DNA of 64,000 bases from Nostoc flagelliforme FACHB-838 (GTDB lineage: Bacteria; Cyanobacteriota; Cyanobacteriia; Cyanobacteriales; Nostocaceae): positions 22,133 through 86,132 of the forward strand of contig NZ_JACJSI010000026.1 of assembly GCF_014698065.1 (NCBI RefSeq). The letters are read 5' to 3'. The position numbers and the translations under genes are program-made. Positions 63,936-64,000 of the stretch are shown here, in pieces (within the stretch, counting starts at the first letter, position 1; every line of letters starts with the position of its first letter). The notes under the pieces were generated by a model that was given only the letters and a program-made list of their open reading frames with translations, did not search any database and had not been told where the DNA came from.

Positions 63936-64000
63936 TAGAAAAAATACTTAAGTATGACAGCGTTATGAGAGCTATGGTGCGAATCGTTGGCTAGAAACTA

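Overview
The window is chromosomal DNA of a filamentous, Nostoc/Anabaena-type cyanobacterium. The evidence is the frequent HIP1 palindrome (GCGATCGC), tandem heptamer repeats (STRR) in many gaps, a scattered 30-nt repeat family, and typically cyanobacterial genes (SphS/SphR, an SLH-OprB porin, CGLD27, DUF2499/DUF3593, DUF3318). The order porin / Crp-like regulator / phoU-sphS-sphR / two coiled-coil genes matches the all4499-alr4505 neighbourhood of Anabaena sp. PCC 7120 as I remember it. The strain itself cannot be named from the sequence alone.

Layout. 1-5.3 kb: an HdrB-like protein (cut by the window edge), then acpP, fabF and transketolase. 5.4-7.7 kb: a PIN toxin-antitoxin pair, a 454-aa protein with a HEPN-like R-x4-H motif, and a Uma2 remnant. 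8-12.6 kb: a glycine-rich secreted protein, small cyanobacterial proteins, an SLH/OprB porin and a Crp/Fnr regulator. 13-18.5 kb: the phosphate-sensing operon sphR-sphS-phoU, divergent from two tandem coiled-coil genes (probable lfiA/lfiB filament proteins). 19-28.4 kb: housekeeping genes (hisA, DUF3593/DUF2499, csaB, pgeF, birA, an M23 peptidase, riboflavin synthase, a bifunctional nuclease, an aldo/keto reductase-ferredoxin). 28.5-30.4 kb: an ABC exporter whose 5' end appears frameshifted at poly-A runs. 30.5-33.3 kb: an accessory block with Uma2, HicAB, a possible HEPN-like protein and a GNAT/DUF1778 toxin-antitoxin pair. 33.6-40.2 kb: rsfS, CGLD27, asparaginase, initiator tRNA, a DUF697 GTPase, a STAS-sugar transferase fusion, queE and DUF427. 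40.3-41.1 kb: a second PIN toxin-antitoxin pair. 41.4-49.1 kb: a solute-binding lipoprotein, a methyltransferase, a U32 peptidase and a glycosyltransferase. 49.4-57.6 kb: an orphan C5 DNA methyltransferase, deoC, recO, an MFS transporter, a glycosyltransferase and a GmrSD-like DUF262/DUF1524 protein. 57.9-62.6 kb: a matrixin-like protease, secG, gpmI and an ABC-F ATPase. 62.7-63.9 kb: a decayed Rpn/DUF2887-type nuclease locus with in-frame stops.

Most genes are single-copy core genes with long, repeat-rich gaps. The accessory content is toxin-antitoxin pairs, solitary defence-like genes and broken Uma2/Rpn copies. The observations most worth following are: the A9/A7 tracts that break the ABC exporter start; the 30-nt repeat that supplies N-terminal codons, in the same frame, to two unrelated genes; the heptamer and low-complexity insertions carried in frame by RecO, the U32 protein and the matrixin-like protease; a hairpin three bases before the sphS start codon; the STAS-sugar transferase fusion; and the HEPN-like protein beside a toxin-antitoxin pair. 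No CRISPR array, transposase, prophage or rRNA was seen.
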